A stretch of DNA of 64,000 nt. Origin: Haematococcus lacustris (Eukaryota > Chlorophyta > Chlorophyceae > Chlamydomonadales > Haematococcaceae). Within the stretch, counting starts at the first letter, position 1. Each line of letters starts with the position of its first letter. The notes beneath the pieces are model-generated. The model saw only the letters and a program-made list of their open reading frames with translations. It ran no database searches and was not told where the DNA came from. A program made the translations under genes and the position numbers. Below, in pieces: positions 17,758 to 30,750 of the stretch. The stretch is from contig JASKMD010000017.1 in assembly GCA_030144725.1 (NCBI GenBank), forward strand, positions 9,323,029-9,387,028, read 5' to 3'.

Positions 17758-20700
17758 TCAAGGTGGCACTAGGGCATGCCGGCTGGCAGGCTGGAGGCCC
17801 AACGCTAGCGCCAGCGCCTTGTTGCAGGTAGGGGAGCGGTGGCCATAGGCAGCCTGCCAGGGCTCTTTGTACGCCTCCAGCTCCATTCGCACTTTGGCCA
17901 CCTCCAACTGCAGGATCAGGCAACATGGTTGCAGACATGTGCACACAATGCAAGCCACCACATATTATGCATGAAATGATGATTGCGTTGCAGCTGCTGG
18001 GCAGGCCATGTGACACAAAACACATTTCTTTGTTTTGATGTCTAAGCGCAGCTTGGCTCTGCCATTGCTGACAAGAGCAGCTCAGCCTGGCAGCCTGCCT
18101 AGCGGCCTTGCTACCTGCCCCACCGACCGCCCTTCAGCGACACCCCTTTCGCCCCTCTGGCCAACTGGCTGCCAATGGCCACACCCTCACGTCACATAGA
18201 ATGCGCCCGATGCCCTTGGACCGCCACAATGTACACAGAGAGCCTGGCCATGCTTGCAAGGCAACCCCTCCTGGGTCACCACTAAGTTATCTCTCTATAT
18301 ACACAGACACAAACACTGGCTGCCACCACATGAACATTTCCACACTGTAGAACGCCTCACCTTGGCCGCTGCGTGCTCCACTTGGTGCACGGCTGCAATC
18401 TGGTTAGTGAACTGGATGCTGAGGGCCGACAGGGAGTTGGAGCGCTCCTGGTCTTTCAGGTGCAGCAGGGCGGCCACCTGCACCAGCTCAGCAATAGCCA
18501 AGGTAAAGAAATGCGGTGGAGGGACGCGATGGCTGTGACAGTGGTGCCAGGCCTGCGGGTGTGAGACCATGTGCGCACGTCAGCTGAGCTAGCTCCCGCT
18601 TGCAATCCACAAACCATCGCTTGCACTGCGCCAGCGACGCACCTCCACTGCGTGACGCCGCGCCTGCTCGCTATTTTGCCGGCACCGGGCCTGCGAATGC
18701 CTAAGCGCCTCCTTGAGCTCAAACGCACGGTTGGAACTTGCCTTCTTTGTGCGCGCGTCGTGCTCTGACAATGAAGACACTGCCTGCGCACCGGGAATCG
18801 AGAGAGGAGGTGTGAAGCCCCGGTGTGACGATGCCCGGCCCTGTAAACTGGGGAAACGGTCTCGTGACGGCGCAGCCGAGCAGCAGCGCAGTCAGCTGTG
18901 AGTACACCTAGACAACCTGCGCCTGCTCCTCGCCCTGCGCACCTGGTGCAAAGCTACCATCTGCGACGCGGCGGCCGCGGTGGCCTGGTCAGCCTGAGCC
19001 AACGCTGCCTGACACTCCCGCAGGTCGGTGTGCGAGGCGAGCAGTTGCGCCTGCAGGTCCCGCAGCTGGCTCTGCTGGCTGCGGCACTCAGCCTCCAGCC
19101 GCTGCACCTGCATTGCAAGAGTGGCATGCTGAAAAACCCCCAGTGCATCTGGATGAAGTCCGTCAGCAGCTCAGGGCACAACCCAAAAGCCAAGACCTCT
19201 GTAGTGTGCCCTGGCACCCTGGAACTGAAAACGATTTGAAGCTGCTACATGGCCACATGGAGCTGGAAGCCCCCCACTGTTTGGGCCACTGTGTGAACCC
19301 TGTCCATGCAGGGTTGTGTCTACTCTCCCCCTTCCCCTGCCCAGCCCCCCGCCCTCCCCTTGCCCAGGCCCAGCCCCTGCTGCACCTTGCCACGTCCCAT
19401 CACCCCAAGCCACCCCATGGGGCAGGTGGCTGTACCGGGACACCAATCCCTGCTTCAATTTCCAGCGCATTGGGGAGAGCATGCAGCGCCCTCTGGAGGC
19501 TCTGCCTGTCCCTGGCAGGCTACAAGCTGCTCAATGACCGACTGCCAAAGGCCACGCAGCGGCTGCACCAGGCTGCAGGGTACCGGCGGAGCAAGGATGG
19601 TTACGCCCGCAACCATTTCAAGGGGCGTAGTAGTAGGGCTTGCAGGCCAATGGTCAGGGAACGGAACGTGGCACCAGGTATGGGGGTTGCAGTCATCAAG
19701 GGTGCGACCGATGATGCTATAGTCGCGCAGGCTGTTGCTGAGTGAGGACGACACCCTCTTTCACGTGGGTGCGGGAATGTGCACCCTGGAAGCCCCTCCA
19801 CGCCCCCTGCTGCCTGTTCAGCTCATGCGGCGCCGGCCCTTGACAAACCCAACCACCATGGACATACCACAGCACTTGGCACAAGGCATGAGGGCCACGG
19901 GCTAAAGCTCTGGACTCGTCACCAACCCCAGCATGTACTGCTACTGTGTTGGGCCTGGTCAGGTCCTGTCAGGTGAGAGCTGGATGCTGACCCTGACAGT
20001 GCTGGGCACCGCACCGCCAGACACTACCTGGCCCTCCTCTCTGCTCCCTGCCTGCCCTCCCTGCTCCTCAGCTCCGGGCCTGCCTATCACGAGTGACCCA
20101 CAGCCCACCTTCTCCTGTGTGGCGCTCTGCATCTCTGCCTGGCTGCTTTGCAATGCTTGCACCTGCTGCTGCAGCTGCTCGATCTGGCAGGCTTGGTCCA
20201 ACATGTACTCCCTGCACCGTGCAACCAGCACCATGCATGCGCACGTCAGGTTATGAATGAGGAAAGCTACCAGTGGGCGCCACCTGCTAGTTCTCAGCTG
20301 CGGTTTACCAGGGAGGTGGTGTTTGGCTGCTGAAACACACAGCCATGGATTGTTTGGAGCACACTGTCAGCAGCCATGTCCCCCACTGAGGCGAAAGTGG
20401 CAGCTGTCACCTTCTCCCCACCACCACCACCACCACCACAGCTAGGCAGCTGGCCAGGTCTAAGCAGCCATACCACCCTCAACATGCAGTTGCCTGCAGG
20501 AGCTGCGCTGGTGGCCACAGGCTGCCTGCCCTGCCTGTTGAGGACAGGAAGTGCTAGTAGGCCTGTGTTGCACTGAGCTGCAAGACCGCATGCACCCTGC
20601 CCGGCCATAGCCAGCGCAACAGGGTGTGCAAGCCCAGAACAACACACATCAATGAGAGGACATCACACATCAGTGAGACCACACACATCTGTGAGAGGAC

Positions 20701-21398
20701 CTTGCTGGCGCTGGCCCTCCTTGTCCCACACCTTTTCAACACTTCCTTGTCATGGGTTATAACCGGGGTCTGCCCTAAATGATGCAAGTCCCTAAGTACA
20801 CTCATCCATGTCCTGTCCATGTTGGTGGCCACCTTGCATATCACCTGTAGTCCTGATCAATATGCGTGACGCAGTCCAGAATCCACTTTGTGCGGGTGGC
20901 TGCCTGCCAGTTGCTGCCAGCATAGCGCTGGATGAGGTTGGTGGCGCGGCTCTTCACCCGCATCTGCTGGCTGGGGGTGACGGGCCGCAGCTCAGTCACT
21001 GGGGGCTCCCCTAGGGGCTTGCGTGTGTACTCCACTGCCCGCTCTGCTGCCCTGACTGCTGCTCTGCCTGTTGCTCTGCTGTGAGTGGGGGTGCCAGGGG
21101 ACAAGGGACAGCCGGGGGTAGGGTGTGGCAAGGGCGCAGGCTGGTGCTGAGCTTGCGGCTGGGTTGAAGGTACAAGCGCCTGGTGTTGCTCGGCCTCCCA
21201 CGCTGGCCGCGCAGGTGAGGCAACGTTTAAGACGTGATGGTAGATAGGGGTCTGCATCGATGAAACAGTTTGGATAGTTTGGGAGCTTGGAGAGTTGGGC
21301 GAACCAGCTAGACCCATTTTCAAAGTTGTGGCGTAGAGACGTGGCAAGTCACCCCTGCTAAATATTTTCGCAACAAAGCTGGGAGAGCTAAACATCAC
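17758..21398 (-). CDS. Coiled-coil protein, unrecognised family
   Basis: A multi-exon minus-strand gene. Exons on splice sites and phase: about 21398-20845, 20211-20109, 19107-18943, 18783-18643, 18477-18361 and 17907-17758 (stop at 17758). The middle exons are heptad-rich, for example QIEQLQQQVQALQSSQAEM, ECRSQQSQLRDLQAQLL and HAARKAKE-like Ala/Arg/Gln/Glu stretches, typical of a long coiled coil. The first exon contains LIQRYAGSNWQAATRTKW, a globular-looking segment I cannot place. The start codon is uncertain (candidate ATG at 21317). A structural or cytoskeletal role fits the coiled coil, but that is inference. A Fanzor relic sits antisense in the 19108-20108 intron. Confidence 0.75.
19421..19745 (+). 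pseudogene. Fanzor family-B C-terminal relic
   Basis: Reads GRWLYRDTN, QRIGESMQRPLE and, in a shifted frame, YKLLNDRLPKATQRLH with DGYARN. This matches the RuvC-III and tail region of the Fanzor gene at 61994 (GRWLDRDCNAALN, QRIGESRWRPLE) and the relic at 45.7 kb (KLVNGRLPKGRQRLH). The frame is broken and the RuvC-III region is changed (WLD to WLY, NAALN to NPCFN), so this copy cannot be catalytic. It lies in an intron of the coiled-coil gene. Confidence 0.7.
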
Positions 21399-22122
21399 AC
21401 CGTCTAAGGCCCGTCGTCAAAAGGCACAAAAGTGTTTGAAGCGCTCTCTGCATTCCTGCAACGTAGCAGGACAGATGTGCCACCCTGATGTATGCAACGA
21501 CAAAGGTAATTAAACGCTCCGCGATCCTTCTTTTGGTGCAGGCGGTGTCGGAGGGCCATCGTTGTGCAAGCTGACTATTGACATTGCAGCAAACCCGTGG
21601 GAGGTGCATTTCTCTCTGGCCAGCCCCACGACAAACGACCCCCTTCAACACACGGTAATGCTCATGCAGGCCTCGCCGCGATCGACCGCCGCGACCGACG
21701 TGGCCCAGCAGATCCTGCAAACAGTCAGGGACAGTCTCCGCAGTATAATCGATTCACATGGCACGCCAAACCGATGTAACCGCGCCACTCCACACATGCA
21801 CATAAATATACAAGGCTGTTGCATTGCTTGACCGCTTCGTGAGTAGTTCCTACTTCCTGGCCACTCGGTAAGGCCACTCAAGGTGTGTAGGACATTGCTA
21901 CGTTACCTTGCTCGACATGTTGGGTCCGATCCCTCCCGCCCGCCCTGCGCTTGCGTGTTGAGCTTGTGTCCAGCTCCGCCCTGACCCCTTGCTGCTCAGA
22001 TGGAGGGGTGGGCATCCCAGGGGCGGCACCAGCGCCAGCTGCCAGCTGCTGCCAGGGGGGGGCAGCAGGAGGGGGTTGGGAGGGCGGGGCTGGGGTTGGG
22101 AGGGGGTAGCTGGGGTGGGAGG

Positions 22123-23866
22123 CAGGGTTGTGACTTTGCATTCTTTCATTTCTTTCATTCATCATTTCATCATGAAATTTGTGAAATTTCATGAAAAGAA
22201 TGAAAGACATGAAACGGGATGAAAACGCGTGGTTGCCGTGGGAGTTTTGACCTGAAACTTTGCACACGTCCCTCTTTAACATCTGCCAACCCAATGCAAC
22301 AATCAGGATACGATTTGGTGCACCACATCCACCAAAACCAAAGGTCGTCAAGGATATCCAGAACCAAAGGTTAACAAGGATACCACAGCTCCAAACCATG
22401 CATACTAAGCTGGTGAGTTACCTACTACTGCCTGATACTCCCCCACCGTTGCTGTTCATGCATGATGTCATGCTATTGCCCCCAAGACCACCACACCACA
22501 CCACACCACACCACACCACACCACACCACACCACACCACACCACACCACACCACACCACACCACACCACACCACACCACACCACACCACCACCACCAAGC
22601 CACATCAAGTACGGTGGATTGGCTCTCCTACTGCTGTCCCCTTGGGGGAGGGATGGGCTGGGTCAGTGTGGTGTGTGGGCATGGCATGGCTAGAGTGGAC
22701 TGGCTGGCCGCTACTACTAGCGCCTGCTCCATGCTGCCCGCCCAAGGCTGGCCTTTAGGGAGGAGGAAAGTGGCTCCCACTCTTGGGTGCCGCTCCTGGC
22801 TGCCCGCTCAAGGCTGCCTGCTCCAAGCTACCCACTCTAGGCTGCTATGCCAAGGGCTGTTGGGTAGGGTAGGGAGGGGGCTACGGCGTGTGTTGTGGGA
22901 TGGGGGGAGGGTAGGTGGGGTGGCAGACTCGGAGGTGGCGGTGGTGGGAAGGGGGAGGGAAGGGGGGAGGGGGCAAGGGGCAGGAGTGTGACCATAAGAC
23001 CTGCAGCCAACAAGGGGCATCCTTGCAGTCAGGCTGGACATTGGGGGCCACTCATGTGCAGGGGCCGGGCACTTACAGTTTTGCTCCATGTTACGCCTTG
23101 CAAGCTCATTGCTGGCTCCTGATGCCGGCTGGTCTATGCCGCTGCCATGACATGAAACGGGATGAAAAGAAAGAGGCTGCTCCAAGCTGTTGTTGATGGC
23201 TTGGGAGGTAGTGGTGGTGGCAGGACATGCATGACCATGCATGATGTTGGCTGCTGCTCTACACCGCTGCCGCCTTGCGTGCAATTACCAAGCCATCCTA
23301 CACTTGTCATGCACCAGCTGTCTCCAACTGCAAGCAAACATCAGCCAGCTCAGGCTCAACAAGCTGATTAATAAGTCATAATAGCTTAAGGGCAATGGCT
23401 GCAGTGTCCTCAGAGCACCTCACAGCGGCTTCCTGGGCTTTTCATGGCACTTGCAAGTGATTCTTCAAGCGCGTATCATGGCAAGTGCGTTTCTAAGCGA
23501 GTGATGAACATGTCCTCACCGCAATGAAGGCAAATCCCGCGAACCACTGCTCCACCACAGTCCTCCATTGCGCTCTGAACTGTGGTTGCACCTGCGGCTG
23601 CACCTGCTGTTGTACCTGCGGCTGTGCCTGCGGCTGTGTGCGATGCCTTTTCGCGTTAGGCTGTAGAAGGATGTTGTGCTGGAGTACCCGTGGCAATGCC
23701 AGCGAAGGGCCAGCGAACATGAGCCACCTCAGCCATCGGGCTCTACTCGTGCTGCCGGGTGCTGGGGGCTACCGGGATTTCATTTGTTGCAGTGAAAGTT
23801 TCATTTCTTGCACGTGAAAGATTTCAGTGCAAGATTTCATGAAATACTGCAATTTTCACAACCCTG
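22123..23866 (+). mobile_element. Non-autonomous hAT element, copy 1 (1744 bp)
   Basis: Begins CAGGGTTGTGACTTTGCATT and ends with the inverse, TGCAATTTTCACAACCCTG. It is flanked on both sides by the perfect 8-bp duplication GTGGGAGG (22115-22122 and 23867-23874). CAGGG termini with an 8-bp target duplication are diagnostic of the hAT superfamily. Both ends carry clusters of TTTCA/TGAAA subterminal motifs, and GACATGAAACGGGATGAAAA occurs twice inside. No transposase frame is seen; short frames such as 23493-23720 (Gln/Pro-rich) are not transposase-like, so the copy probably needs an enzyme supplied elsewhere. Confidence 0.93.
22491..22587. repeat. (ACACC)n pentanucleotide inside hAT copy 1
   Basis: Pure ACACC array. 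The inverted sister element at 29071-31244 has the same array about five units longer, accounting for the 25-bp length difference left after its nested insertion is removed. Confidence 0.9.
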
Positions 23867-24592
23867 GTGGGAGGGCGGGGGGGGGGGCTGGGAGGGGGGG
23901 GGAAGGGCCGGGCTGGGGTTGGGAGTGGGTGAGAGGAGGTAGGAAGGCTATGCTGGGCTCGGGAGGGGGGTGGGCTGCAAGGGGCAGGGTCGGATGGGCT
24001 AGTCATTCCTGCAAGGCAGATTCGGGTAACGCCAAAGTCATTTTGAGCAGGCCTGATCATTTTGAGCAGGCCTGATCAACTAACTGCCATGCTTTCTTTT
24101 CCAGCAGTTGTGACGTTGAGTAAGGAAGAGAGTTATGTATCGAAAGTCTGTAAAGTCACAGTGGTCAGCCCACAACATGCCAAATAGAGGATGAGGGTCC
24201 CTTTTCCTGTGTGACTGGCGAGAGAGACGCACATTTCCCGCTTTTGCCGCAATGTCGATACATCACATGCCAAGCGATGGCCCTCCAACACCGTGTGCAT
24301 CAACAAAAGGCTCACGGGCAAGCCTGGCGGGCTGTAATGTGATTGTACATCCGGCTCGATGCCAAGCGCAGTTCGCTCATTGGTGCCGCTACTCACCAAT
24401 AGAACAATCGATAGTGAGCAGCTGAGGTGTGTCCGCGCTCGCTTGCGCCGGCATGGAGGATTAACGCGCCGCTTGCCAGTATATGCAGAGTAATTCGCAG
24501 GTGCCAATGCAACAAACGCTACCGAACCGGTGCACTTTGTAGCGAGTACTTGCATGAAGATTACCAACCCCATGTTGGGGACTCCTGACTGC

Positions 24593-25727
24593 CGGAGATG
24601 ACTCTGGCGCGCTCCCACTTTGCCTTGTAGCAATGACTAGCCTACTCCGACCGCCCGGACCGGAGCACTGGGCCGGGACCAGTGGTCCTGCACCTGCATC
24701 TATCACTGGTCCTCTTGCTGAATCCGTTGCTGGTCCTCCAGCTGCATCTTTGGGCATACCAGTTGTCACTCTGATGACGAGGACCTTGACATGTTTCCTG
24801 CATGTGCAACCATCAAACTGTGAGTGAATTGCTTCCACTTGTTGCAGCTGATGTGCACAAGTCAGAATAAACATTGCTTGGCCTTGCTTAACCCTGCCGT
24901 GCACCATGTGCCATCCACTACCACCTCCCTATCTCTGCCCCGCCCCGCCCCGCCCCGCCGGGTCTGCTTGAGGATGAGAGTTTGGGTTTGGGTTGGGGCG
25001 GGCAGGGGGGGTTCAGGTCTACTTTGCCTTTTGGGCTCATGGCTAACTTGGCCAGGGCGTGTGGTCCTTAGCAGTTGCAGGTGTCTCTTTGGGAGTGCTT
25101 TGGATGGGAGGGTACAGAGCGCGTCTCAAGTATGTAAGATTGGGGGTTGTAGCCACTGGTATTGTAAGGTTAGTACATCCCTTGTGTGCATATCCGTTGT
25201 CCTTTATCTGTAGACGGTGCTTCTCCCCTCTGTTCCTCTTTTTCTTTCTTTCTCCATTTTGCTTTATATAACAGTAGATTAACGGCAGCACCCTCTCCAT
25301 GTCATACACCTAGCTAAAGCAGCGAAAGCAGCAACAAAAACTACACAGCGCTACTCACACTCAACAAACAGGGCGGTTCTTTCAGCTACACGTAGCGCAA
25401 ATGCCCGGTCAAAAATCTCTCAGGTATTATACACAGACGCTGTGAACCCAGCGATGCAAGTACTTGAACTTGCGATGGCATGTACGTGCTACACGTCGAA
25501 GTTCCGAAAATACCTTAATAGGAAACATAGCTGACCCCCTTCAACCCATTGGCTCTAGCACCGACGCGCGGGGCCTGGTGCTTGCGATGAGGTGGGCAGC
25601 ACGGAAAGAGCTAGACAAAATCTCAATGCTTCGCAATGTTGGCGTGCTGGGGTTATGAACAGTGCGCGTGGATTAGCTGCTTCGCCAGCGAGGCACGTTC
25701 GCACCTCGCAGCCATCTAGGGCCATCT
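24593..25727. other. Intergenic stretch upstream of the glycosyltransferase gene
   Basis: Holds a short (CCCCG)n run near 24941-24959 and a pyrimidine-rich stretch near 25226-25256. Frames here are short and unlike any family I know. It may contain the 5' UTR and promoter of the gene starting near 25.75 kb. Confidence 0.5.
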
Positions 25728-25747
25728 TTGCTCTATGTCCGTAGCGC

Positions 25748-28460
25748 ATGTGTTCGCAGTCTTGTTGTGTTACGCAGGTCTCATGCAATCAGCGGTGCCC
25801 GCCGGCTGCCGTCCCGCGTCCTCTTGGCCCTGGCGCTTGCGCTGTTACTTTGTGCGACATGTTGCGCGGTAACCGCCTCCCCGGCCAGCCAGCTGCAGGC
25901 CTGCTTCAACCGCAATGCCTCTGCCCAGGCGCCATACTATTTTGAAGACTACGTCACAGGGCGCCCATCCAGGTGGCTATGCCTGCAGTTCTGGTGTGGC
26001 TACGATGCTGCTTGTGGTGGTGGTCGTCACCAGTTGCTGCAGTTACCTAGTGGGCCTGTCTGCAGGTTGACCATCCACTCAGTGCTGTGGTCCACCAAGC
26101 TGCAACCCAAGCAGGAGGCACCAGGCAACAGCAGCAGCCAAGCAGCAGTGCCAGCCTACCCTTTGACCATTGCCACCATGACAAATCAGCATCGGCTCAG
26201 AAACTTAGAAGCCCAATGCAACTCCTGGCCAGGGCCCCTCACAGTGGCTGTGTATGTACCTCTGTTGTTGGGCAATGAGACCGGCAACGCAGCCAGCCTT
26301 CTGGAGATGCAGGCAGTGACACAGCAGCTGTTTGACCGGTGGGTGGGCGCACCCTGCTCATCTGTCTCTTCCACTAACCCCTCGTTTGCTTCCACCAGTT
26401 CAGTGTACTCACATTGTGACTGCCTGCGCTACAGGGTGGAGGCCAACCCCACCTCATGTGCCATGCGTCTGCTGCTTGTGACGGAGATGCTCGGGGAACA
26501 GAGCGCTCTGCTACTCTTCCCCCTTCACAGCCTGCGCAACATGGCCCTGCTGGCTGCTGATACGCCCCTGGTGGCCATGATTGACGTGGACCTGGTGCTG
26601 AGCAGCACCCTATCGGACGAGTTCAGTGGCTTGGCCGGCAGGCGGGGAAATGTAAGCAGGTGGGTAGTGCATACAGCCAGGCACGGCTGTGACCACCTCG
26701 CTGGTGGCAAGCATAGACTGGCGCAGGTGGTGTGATGGGCAAGGTGATGCTGCTCCCTGCCCTCACAGCATCACCTCCATACAGCTCACCTTGACCTCCA
26801 CTAGGTGGCATGCTCACTGCCGGGTGTGTGCCCTGGCTGGTGAGCGTGCAGTGTCGCAGAGGTGATGCGGTTGTGCCATTCCGGGAGCCTGCTCATCCTG
26901 CCTGCCTTTGAATTCTGTGAACAAGGAGAACATGATCTGCCCAAGCGCACTGCAATGGCTGCAGAGATAGCCATGGGTGAGTGCCCAGCCGGCAATGCGG
27001 CAAGGCCGGCAATGCGGGGACACCAATAGTGCGGGGACACGAGCAGTGCTGGGGCATACAAGGCGGGGGTGCGTACCTGTCGGCGCTGGGTGTTCCATTC
27101 AGCCCTTCGCTCCTCGTGTTGTCTGCCTGGAGGGGTCCTAGGACCTGCGCTGGCATGAACAGTAGCGATGTGAGCAGCGCGGAGCTCGCCGGACTGCACA
27201 GTTGCAGCGGACCACACCACGACTACAACGAACCTTGTTTTCGCGGGCTTTCAATCGGAAGCGGATCTTGCTCCGCGGCACTGGGCCGCTTCCTCGGAGG
27301 CATTGCGCCACTAGGCTCATACCTACTAACACCTGCTGAGCTCCTACTTATACCCAGGAGGCGATGTCACTCACTCTCGCACTCCCAAAGAGCACTTCCA
27401 AAGGGCACCTCCAAAGGGCACACTCCCAAAGGGCACTCCGACAAGCTGTGCTGCTCAGCATGATGATTGCAGCACCATGTGGCTGATGCTGCACCCAGGA
27501 GGCAAGGCTAAGCTGGTGGAGCTGGTGAGGGAGCAGCGCATGTGCATGTTTATGGCAACATGGCAGAAAGGGCATGGGGCCACCCAGTTCCCAATTTGGT
27601 ACAGTTCACCATGGCCGTACACGGTGAGTGGACCTTGACCATGGTCAGCCCAGTGCTCTGATCACACCGTGCGCATTTCATGTACGCAAGAGTTTCCTTG
27701 GTGGGCTCAGCGTGTGGGTGCTGTCATGCCCATGTGCTCCCAGGTCCAGCACAATTCCATGTTTGAGCCCTGGTACCTTGTTGATCGCTTCCGCAATCCC
27801 TGGTATGACGCCCGGATCCGGGGCTATGGCCTGGACAAGCAGCAGCAGGTGGGCATGCGAAGTGAGACCCCTAACTCACCCATGTCTATGGCTAACCTAC
27901 CACGTCACTCAACCTGATTACCACCACCATTCCCTGTCTGTCAGCAGACATGCTATGTCTCTTCCTTGTTCGTTGCTTTCCAAGCCTGCTGATCTGCCCA
28001 CTCCCGGCAGCACCTGCTGATATGCCTACTCTCCCGGCTGCAGGTTACTGCGGCTGCATTGGACCGCAAGCTCACGTTCATGGTGCACCCAACGGCATTC
28101 GTAGTGCACATGCCGCATGAAAAATCTCAGACATTCCGCCAGTACATGAGTGCTGTGGCTGCAAGGAAAGCGCCAATCGGGGACCATGTCAAGCAAGTGT
28201 TGGCAAGCATGCACTCTCAGGCCTTGGAGGCGACCCACAAGCCAACTGCAAGCAACTTGTCTGTCGCCGAGGTCGGTGTCATCATGCGCAAGCAGAATGA
28301 AGAACTGTTCCATGCCTCCGAGCGGCATATGCGAAGGGGGGGTAGCAACCCGTCCCACCTTGATCCCCAAGTGCAAGCCTGCTTGAGTGAGCTACCGTGG
28401 TGGCAGGCACAGCCAGCAGTGGAGAGTGCTACCCAGCTGAATCCTGCTAGGCTCAGCTGA
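25748..28460 (+). CDS. GT49/LARGE-like glycosyltransferase, type II membrane protein
   Basis: Reads as a Golgi-type glycosyltransferase of the Glyco_transf_49 (LARGE C-terminal) family, which adds glucuronate or similar sugars to glycans. A hydrophobic signal anchor (VLLALALALLLCATCCAV) precedes the lumenal domain. Motifs: TIATMTNQHRLRNLE and WPGPLTVAVYVPL, then LRNMALLAADTPLVAMIDVD with the metal-binding D-x-D, LLILPAFEFCEQGEHDLPK, FEPWYLVDRFRNPWYDAR with IRGYGLDKQQQ, and FVVHMPHE. Exons run to about 26338, 26435-26651, about 26856-26970, about 27474-27626, about 27690-27849 and 28044-28460. The first intron (26339-26434, 96 nt) is in frame and could be retained. The start codon and the third exon's acceptor are not settled. 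The substrate is unknown. Confidence 0.85.
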
Positions 28461-29062
28461 AGCCCCTTGCCTGCCGCGCTCCATTTGCACCAACATACCG
28501 CAATTTCCTGGCATTGAGGCTGGTCAGGCTTGATTGCCATGCAGCTGCTGCAATGTGGAACTGCTAGCCCCCTGCAACTGCCAATTGAGAAAGGCACAGC
28601 ATCGCCTGCTTGGAAATAAACTAGTGTGCCTTCCATACCTTGCAGGTGGGTCATTGGGAGACTTGGGGATACAGCCAGCGCAATTTGCAGCATGTGCAGT
28701 ATTGTTCAGTCATATAGGCATAGAGGCATCTTCATATGCATGTGGGATCTGCTTCTGGCCTGCACCTCTTGCTTCATGTCATGACAGCCATGACGTCAGG
28801 GCACGTGACGTGAGAGTCGTCAGCAGGTCACCACAAAACAGGGCCCATGGCCTGTGCCTCACACGGCCTATAATTGGCATCATGCATGGCAGTGGGCTGT
28901 GAAATGTGGTCAACCACAAGGTGTAGCACAAATATGCACGCGTATGGTTTATATGGACAGGCTGCTGGTCATGGTTTTCATGGACAGGCTGCTGGTCATG
29001 GTTAGGATGCTGTTGAGTGTTTGTGGTTAGGGTGCCTGGCCTAGGTGCTGCTCCTTAGGGTG
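28461..29062. other. Intergenic region left of hAT copy 2
   Basis: 3' side of the glycosyltransferase gene. It contains two near-identical 26-bp direct copies of GGACAGGCTGCTGGTCATGG (28954-28973 and 28982-29001) and no gene I can support. Confidence 0.5.
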
Positions 29063-29560
29063 CCTGGATGCAGGGTTGTGAAAATTGCAATATTTCATGA
29101 AATCTTGCACTGAAATCTTTCACGTGCAAGAAATGAAACTTTCACTGCAACAAATGAAATCCCGGTAGCCCCCAGCACCCGGCAGCACGAGTAGAGCCCG
29201 ATGGCTGAGGTGGCTCATGTTCGCTGGCCCTTCGCTGGCATTGCCACGGGTACTCCAGCACAACATCCTTCTACAGCCTAACGCGAAAAGGCATCGCACA
29301 CAGCCGCAGGCACAGCCGCAGGTACAACAGCAGGTGCAGCCGCAGGTGCAACCACAGTTCAGAGCGCAATGGAGGACTGTGGTGGAGCAGTGGTTCGCGG
29401 GATTTGCCTTCATTGCGGTGAGGACATGTTCATCACTCGCTTAGAAACGCACTTGCCATGATACGCGCTTGAAGAATCACTTGCAAGTGCCATGAAAAGC
29501 CCAGGAAGCCGCTGTGAGGTGCTCTGAGGACACTGCAGCCATTGCCCTTAAGCTATTATG

Positions 29561-29965
29561 TAGTAGATAATGGTGTCGCGGGTCGTTTTAGGTGGTTTAA
29601 AAAGGCGAGGTCGAGGCCCTGGCGCGGGGCAGCTCGAGACCGAAGCCAGCGGACACGGAGCGTAGCGACGTGGCCGCTGGCTGAGGTCGAGAGCTGTCCC
29701 GCGCCAGGGCCGAGACCGAGCCTTTTTAAACCACCTGAAACGACCCAGGCGACTCCATTATCTAGTGTAATTGAGTTTTACGTAGGCGAAGCTCTATTGG
29801 CGCGGCGAAGCCGCGCAATGTGATGCTTCTTGTCACCTGCGATGGTGCTGGCCGGCTGTTACGTGTTCGTTGGGAGCACTTTTTGTTAATACACCAGGTC
29901 GCTGCAGTTAACGATTCTTAAAACGAGGTCTATTAACGATTACAACTGAGTAAAACTCAATTACG
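29561..29965. mobile_element. 405-bp foldback element nested in hAT copy 2
   Basis: Comparison with hAT copy 1 gives the empty site (23364-23398) and fixes the insert at 29561-29965, give or take one base. The insert is two nested inverted-repeat modules. The first, about 29566-29764, pairs GGTGGTTTAAAAAGGC with GCCTTTTTAAACCACC around a GC-rich hairpin. The second, about 29769-29964, pairs TAATTGAGTTTTAC with GTAAAACTCAATTA. No coding capacity. A clear target duplication is not visible; at most one base is shared at the junction. Confidence 0.8.
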
Positions 29966-30750
29966 ACTTATTAATCAGCTTGTTGAGCCTGAGCTGGCTG
30001 ATGTTTGCTTGCAGTTGGAGACAGCTGGTGCATGACAAGTGTAGGATGGCTTGGTAATTGCACGCAAGGCGGCAGCGGTGTAGAGCAGCAGCCAACATCA
30101 TGCATGGTCATGCATGTCCTGCCACCACCACTACCTCCCAAGCCATCAACAACAGCTTGGAGCAGCCTCTTTCTTTTCATCCCGTTTCATGTCATGGCAG
30201 CGGCATAGACCAGCCGGCATCAGGAGCCAGCAATGAGCTTGCAAGGCGTAACATGGAGCAAAACTGTAAGTGCCCGGCCCCTGCACATGAGTGGCCCCCA
30301 ATGTCCAGCCTGACTGCAAGGATGCCCCTTGTTGGCTGCAGGTCTTATGGTCACACTCCTGCCCCTTGCCCCCTCCCCCCTTCCCTCCCCCTTCCCACCA
30401 CCGCCACCTCCGAGTCTGCCACCCCACCTACCCTCCCCCCATCCCACAACACACGCCGTAGCCCCCTCCCTACCCTACCCAACAGCCCTTGGCATAGCAG
30501 CCTAGAGTGGGTAGCTTGGAGCAGGCAGCCTTGAGCGGGCAGCCAGGAGCGGCACCCAAGAGTGGGAGCCACTTTCCTCCTCCCTAAAGGCCAGCCTTGG
30601 GCGGGCAGCATGGAGCAGGCGCTAGTAGTAGCGGCCAGCCAGTCCACTCTAGCCATGCCATGCCCACACACCACACTGACCCAGCCCATCCCTCCCCCAA
30701 GGGGACAGCAGTAGGAGAGCCAATCCACCGTACTTGATGTGGCTTGGTGG

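Larger units (their letters stand above)
21545..24592 (+). mobile_element. Repeat family R2, copy 2, interrupted by a hAT element
   Basis: Blocks 21656-21785 and 24087-24592 match R2 copy 1 (9510-10314), including the right end around ATTACCAACCCCATGTTGGG. 21545-21640 additionally matches, inverted, the internal R2 segment near 24209-24290, so R2 fragments are nested here. The 22123-23866 hAT insertion lies between the two blocks and is therefore younger. Confidence 0.7.

Noticed and set aside
25728..25747. Non-ATG start for the glycosyltransferase at 25728
   Set aside because: It depends on a TTG start; an ATG at 25748 followed by splicing near 25779 is more plausible, though unproven.
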